NCBI GenBank assembly: GCA_013002105.1
Contig: JABDKS010000220.1
Coordinates: 1 to 5,643, forward strand
Direction of reading: 5' to 3'
Length of the DNA: 5,643 nt
DNA from: Pirellulaceae bacterium
GTDB taxonomy: Bacteria; Planctomycetota; Planctomycetia; Pirellulales; Pirellulaceae
Shown here: in pieces, positions 3,791 through 5,643 of the stretch
Numbering within the stretch: the stretch's first letter is position 1
Layout of the letters: the number at the start of each line of letters is the position of its first letter
Notes under the pieces: generated by a model
What the model was told of the DNA's origin: nothing
Seen by the model: only the letters and a program-made list of their open reading frames with translations
Databases searched by the model: none
Position numbers and translations under genes: made by a program

Positions 3791-5643
3791 ATGAGATCTA
3801 ACTTCTGCGTCCATCACATCTGTTGGGTCGTTGTGCTCGCGTGCATGAGCACGAACGTGGTCGGTGGCGACCAACCAACTGCAATCCAAACGGTGACCCT
3901 TTCACCCGAATCTGCAACGCATTTTCGCGACACGATTCGGCCGATCCTGGTCAATGTTTGCGGCAAGTGCCATGCTCCTGATGACGAAGAGGACGCTGTT
4001 CGGTTTCTTCGTGATCAATCGGCGGCCGACATCAGCCAACACCGCGGTTTGTGGTCCAGCGTCGCCGAGCAACTGCGAAATCGAACCATGCCGCCGGCCG
4101 ATTCCGAACAGCCAAGTGAAGAAGAACGTCGAAGTGTCGCGCAGTGGATCGATCGGTATCTCACTCGTACCGCGTGCGAGCAAGCCGATTTTGCTGGTAA
4201 TCCAATCACTCGACGTTTGAACCGCGATCAATACACCTACGCCATCGAAGACCTGACCGGTATCCAGTTTGATTTTGTCGAAACGTTTCCGGCCGACGGC
4301 GGCGGTGGGGAAGGTTTTGACAACAACGGCGAGACCTTGTTCTTGCCGCCATTGTTGATGGAACGATACCTCGAAGTCGCCCAGCGGGTGATCGACGACG
4401 TGATCGTCACCAAACCGCTCAGTGAGTCCTATGTCACAGTTCGCCCTGGCGAACGGGAGTCGATTGCTTTTATTCGTGAATCCGAATTCGAATCCGGCGA
4501 GCGCGGAAAGATTCAGCCGGGCGAAGTCGCGAGTCTTGTGATCACGATCAATACTGACGATGAATACACCTTCGCTGTCAAGGCAAACCACGATCACGAT
4601 GATCGTGCCAACCTGGTTCTACGAATCGATGGCCTGGACGTCAAAACGCTTCCGATATCGCGGAACACGAATGCCCCACCAAAATGGACCCAAATCCATT
4701 TCTCGCGCGGCGTTCACCAAATCGACCTGAGCGTCCCGATCGACAGCGCGGCAATGGAGATTGAGTTTCTGCGATTGGAGCAGGAAACCGGCGACAAGAA
4801 TGCAAGGCGGAAACGTCAGGCGGCGACGGAGAAAATATTTCGCGCAGACGCACAGCGATTGGACAATGACGACCCGAGTGATGATTTGGCCGCCGTCACA
4901 GACATCGTTCGTAGTTTCGCAAGACAGGCTTGGCGACGACCCGTCGGGGACGATGAATTGGACCGCCTGATGACCCTGTACGCTCGCGGAATCGCCCGGG
5001 GTGAAACGATCGCACAGGCCATCAAACTGCCGCTAAAAACCGTACTCGTCTCGCCGCATTTTCTTTTCATGGTCGAACAAGGTCACACTGGACGAGGAAT
5101 CCATCGCATTTCCGATTTGGAACTGGCCAGCCGGCTTTCGTTTTTCCTCTGGCACAGCCTGCCCGATGAAACGCTATTGGATCTGGCGCAAACAGGCGTA
5201 CTGCATCGACCCGACGTACTACGTGACCAAACCGAGCGGATGCTGGCGGACGAACGTGCCTACCGTTTTTCCGACGCATTCGCGTCACAGTGGCTCGGTA
5301 CGATCGCCGTTGGCAGAACGGTGATCCCCGATACGAATTTTTTTCAGCCTGCGTACAACACAGACTTAGTCCTGGATCTACGCCGACAAGTTGGCGAAAC
5401 CATGCACTGGATGGTTCAAAACGATCGATCGGCGACAGAGTGGCTGGACGCCGACTACGTGATAGTCAATAAGCGGTTGGCCGAACACTACAAGATCAAG
5501 CCGGTTCCCAAGCATAATCATCAATTCGAAAAGATCACAGCGAAGGATTCTCCGCGAAGCGGCATCTTTGGTCTCGGCGCGGTCCACATGCTGACCAGTT
5601 ATGCGCGGCGTACCAGTCCCGTGCTACGGGGTGGTTGGGTGTT
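3791..5643 (+). CDS. Planctomycete cytochrome c / DUF1592 protein (PSCyt1-DUF1587-DUF1595-DUF1592-DUF1588), partial at 3' end
   Basis: Open to the right edge: 617 codons seen, with the C-terminus (rest of DUF1588 and the usual DUF1585) outside. Residues 1-26 look like an export signal. VLAC at 15-18 could be a weak lipobox, otherwise cleavage falls near VGG-DQ. A Planctomycete cytochrome c domain follows, with haem motif CGKCH (57-61) and likely axial Met in RTMPPADSEQPS (98-109). DUF1587 spans about 140-205 (RRLNRDQYTYAIEDLTGI, FPADGGGGEGFDNNGE). Residues 211-330 are beta-rich and resemble the carbohydrate-binding-like insert seen in such proteins (LVLRIDGLDVKTLPIS). DUF1595 is at about 368-428 (FARQAWRRPVGDDEL, VLVSPHFLFMVE), DUF1592 at about 437-570 (LASRLSFFLWHSLPDE), and the start of DUF1588 at 588-617 (RRTSPVLRGGWV). 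The reaction is unknown; a redox or carbohydrate-processing role at the cell surface is inferred. An in-frame ATG at 3770 would add seven residues; 3791 was chosen because the signal core lies closer. Such genes are often followed by a DUF1552 gene. Confidence 0.93.
   Translation, partial: MRSNFCVHHICWVVVLACMSTNVVGGDQPTAIQTVTLSPESATHFRDTIRPILVNVCGKCHAPDDEEDAVRFLRDQSAADISQHRGLWSSVAEQLRNRTMPPADSEQPSEEERRSVAQWIDRYLTRTACEQADFAGNPITRRLNRDQYTYAIEDLTGIQFDFVETFPADGGGGEGFDNNGETLFLPPLLMERYLEVAQRVIDDVIVTKPLSESYVTVRPGERESIAFIRESEFESGERGKIQPGEVASLVITINTDDEYTFAVKANHDHDDRANLVLRIDGLDVKTLPISRNTNAPPKWTQIHFSRGVHQIDLSVPIDSAAMEIEFLRLEQETGDKNARRKRQAATEKIFRADAQRLDNDDPSDDLAAVTDIVRSFARQAWRRPVGDDELDRLMTLYARGIARGETIAQAIKLPLKTVLVSPHFLFMVEQGHTGRGIHRISDLELASRLSFFLWHSLPDETLLDLAQTGVLHRPDVLRDQTERMLADERAYRFSDAFASQWLGTIAVGRTVIPDTNFFQPAYNTDLVLDLRRQVGETMHWMVQNDRSATEWLDADYVIVNKRLAEHYKIKPVPKHNHQFEKITAKDSPRSGIFGLGAVHMLTSYARRTSPVLRGGWV

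Noticed and set aside
3902..4597. Long minus-strand open frame (231 codons) inside the DUF1592 gene
   Set aside because: It lies wholly antisense to a gene whose domains are recognisable; its product shows no known motif and it has no ribosome-binding site. It is a frame shadow.
4589..4607. Perfect 8-bp inverted repeat CACGATCA / TGATCGTG in the DUF1592 gene
   Set aside because: It sits in codons for the HDHDDR stretch, where alternating His and Asp codons readily give such symmetry; no regulatory context was seen.

Overview
The window looks like chromosomal DNA from a planctomycete, most likely a member of the Pirellulaceae (Rhodopirellula-like). This is inferred from three things: a Planctomycete-type cytochrome c / DUF1587-DUF1595-DUF1592-DUF1588 protein, a neighbouring iduronate-2-sulfatase-like type I sulfatase, and a small zinc-ribbon protein with an Ala/Pro/Lys/Gln-rich linker. 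All three are typical of that phylum. Base composition is moderate in GC, and Shine-Dalgarno sites are weak or absent at most starts.

Layout. Four genes lie on the minus strand and one on the plus strand. From the left: (1) the N-terminal 149 codons of a zinc-ribbon protein (447 to 1, cut by the window edge); (2) a 361-bp stretch with no convincing gene (448-808); (3) a single-domain VOC/glyoxalase-fold protein (1201 to 809); (4) a hypothetical protein that resembles DUF6985 (1981 to 1286); (5) a secreted sulfatase with a complete active site (3614 to 2085); (6) a divergent control region (3615-3769/3790); (7) a secreted haem-c-type DUF1592 protein on the plus strand (3791 to the window end, cut at about residue 617).

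How the genes fit together. The sulfatase and the DUF1592 cytochrome are divergently arranged around a short shared upstream region and both carry export signals. Planctomycetes carry many such pairs, generally linked to breakdown of sulfated polysaccharides. The sulfatase would remove sulfate esters from a glycan. The DUF1592 protein carries a CxxCH haem site and a beta-rich, probably carbohydrate-binding, segment, and would act on or bind the same material; its reaction is not established. The DUF6985-like and VOC genes follow the sulfatase on the same strand with gaps of 103 and 84 bp, so co-transcription is possible, but nothing links their function to the sulfatase. The zinc-ribbon gene is probably a separate unit.

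No RNA gene, insertion sequence, CRISPR array, attachment site or origin was seen. The most unusual features are the strong excess of the hexamer CGATCG across coding and non-coding DNA, a perfect 10-bp tandem repeat that supplies an alternative in-frame start for the DUF1592 gene, a period-15 repeat tract in the zinc-ribbon gene, and a VOC protein whose usual metal ligands are replaced.
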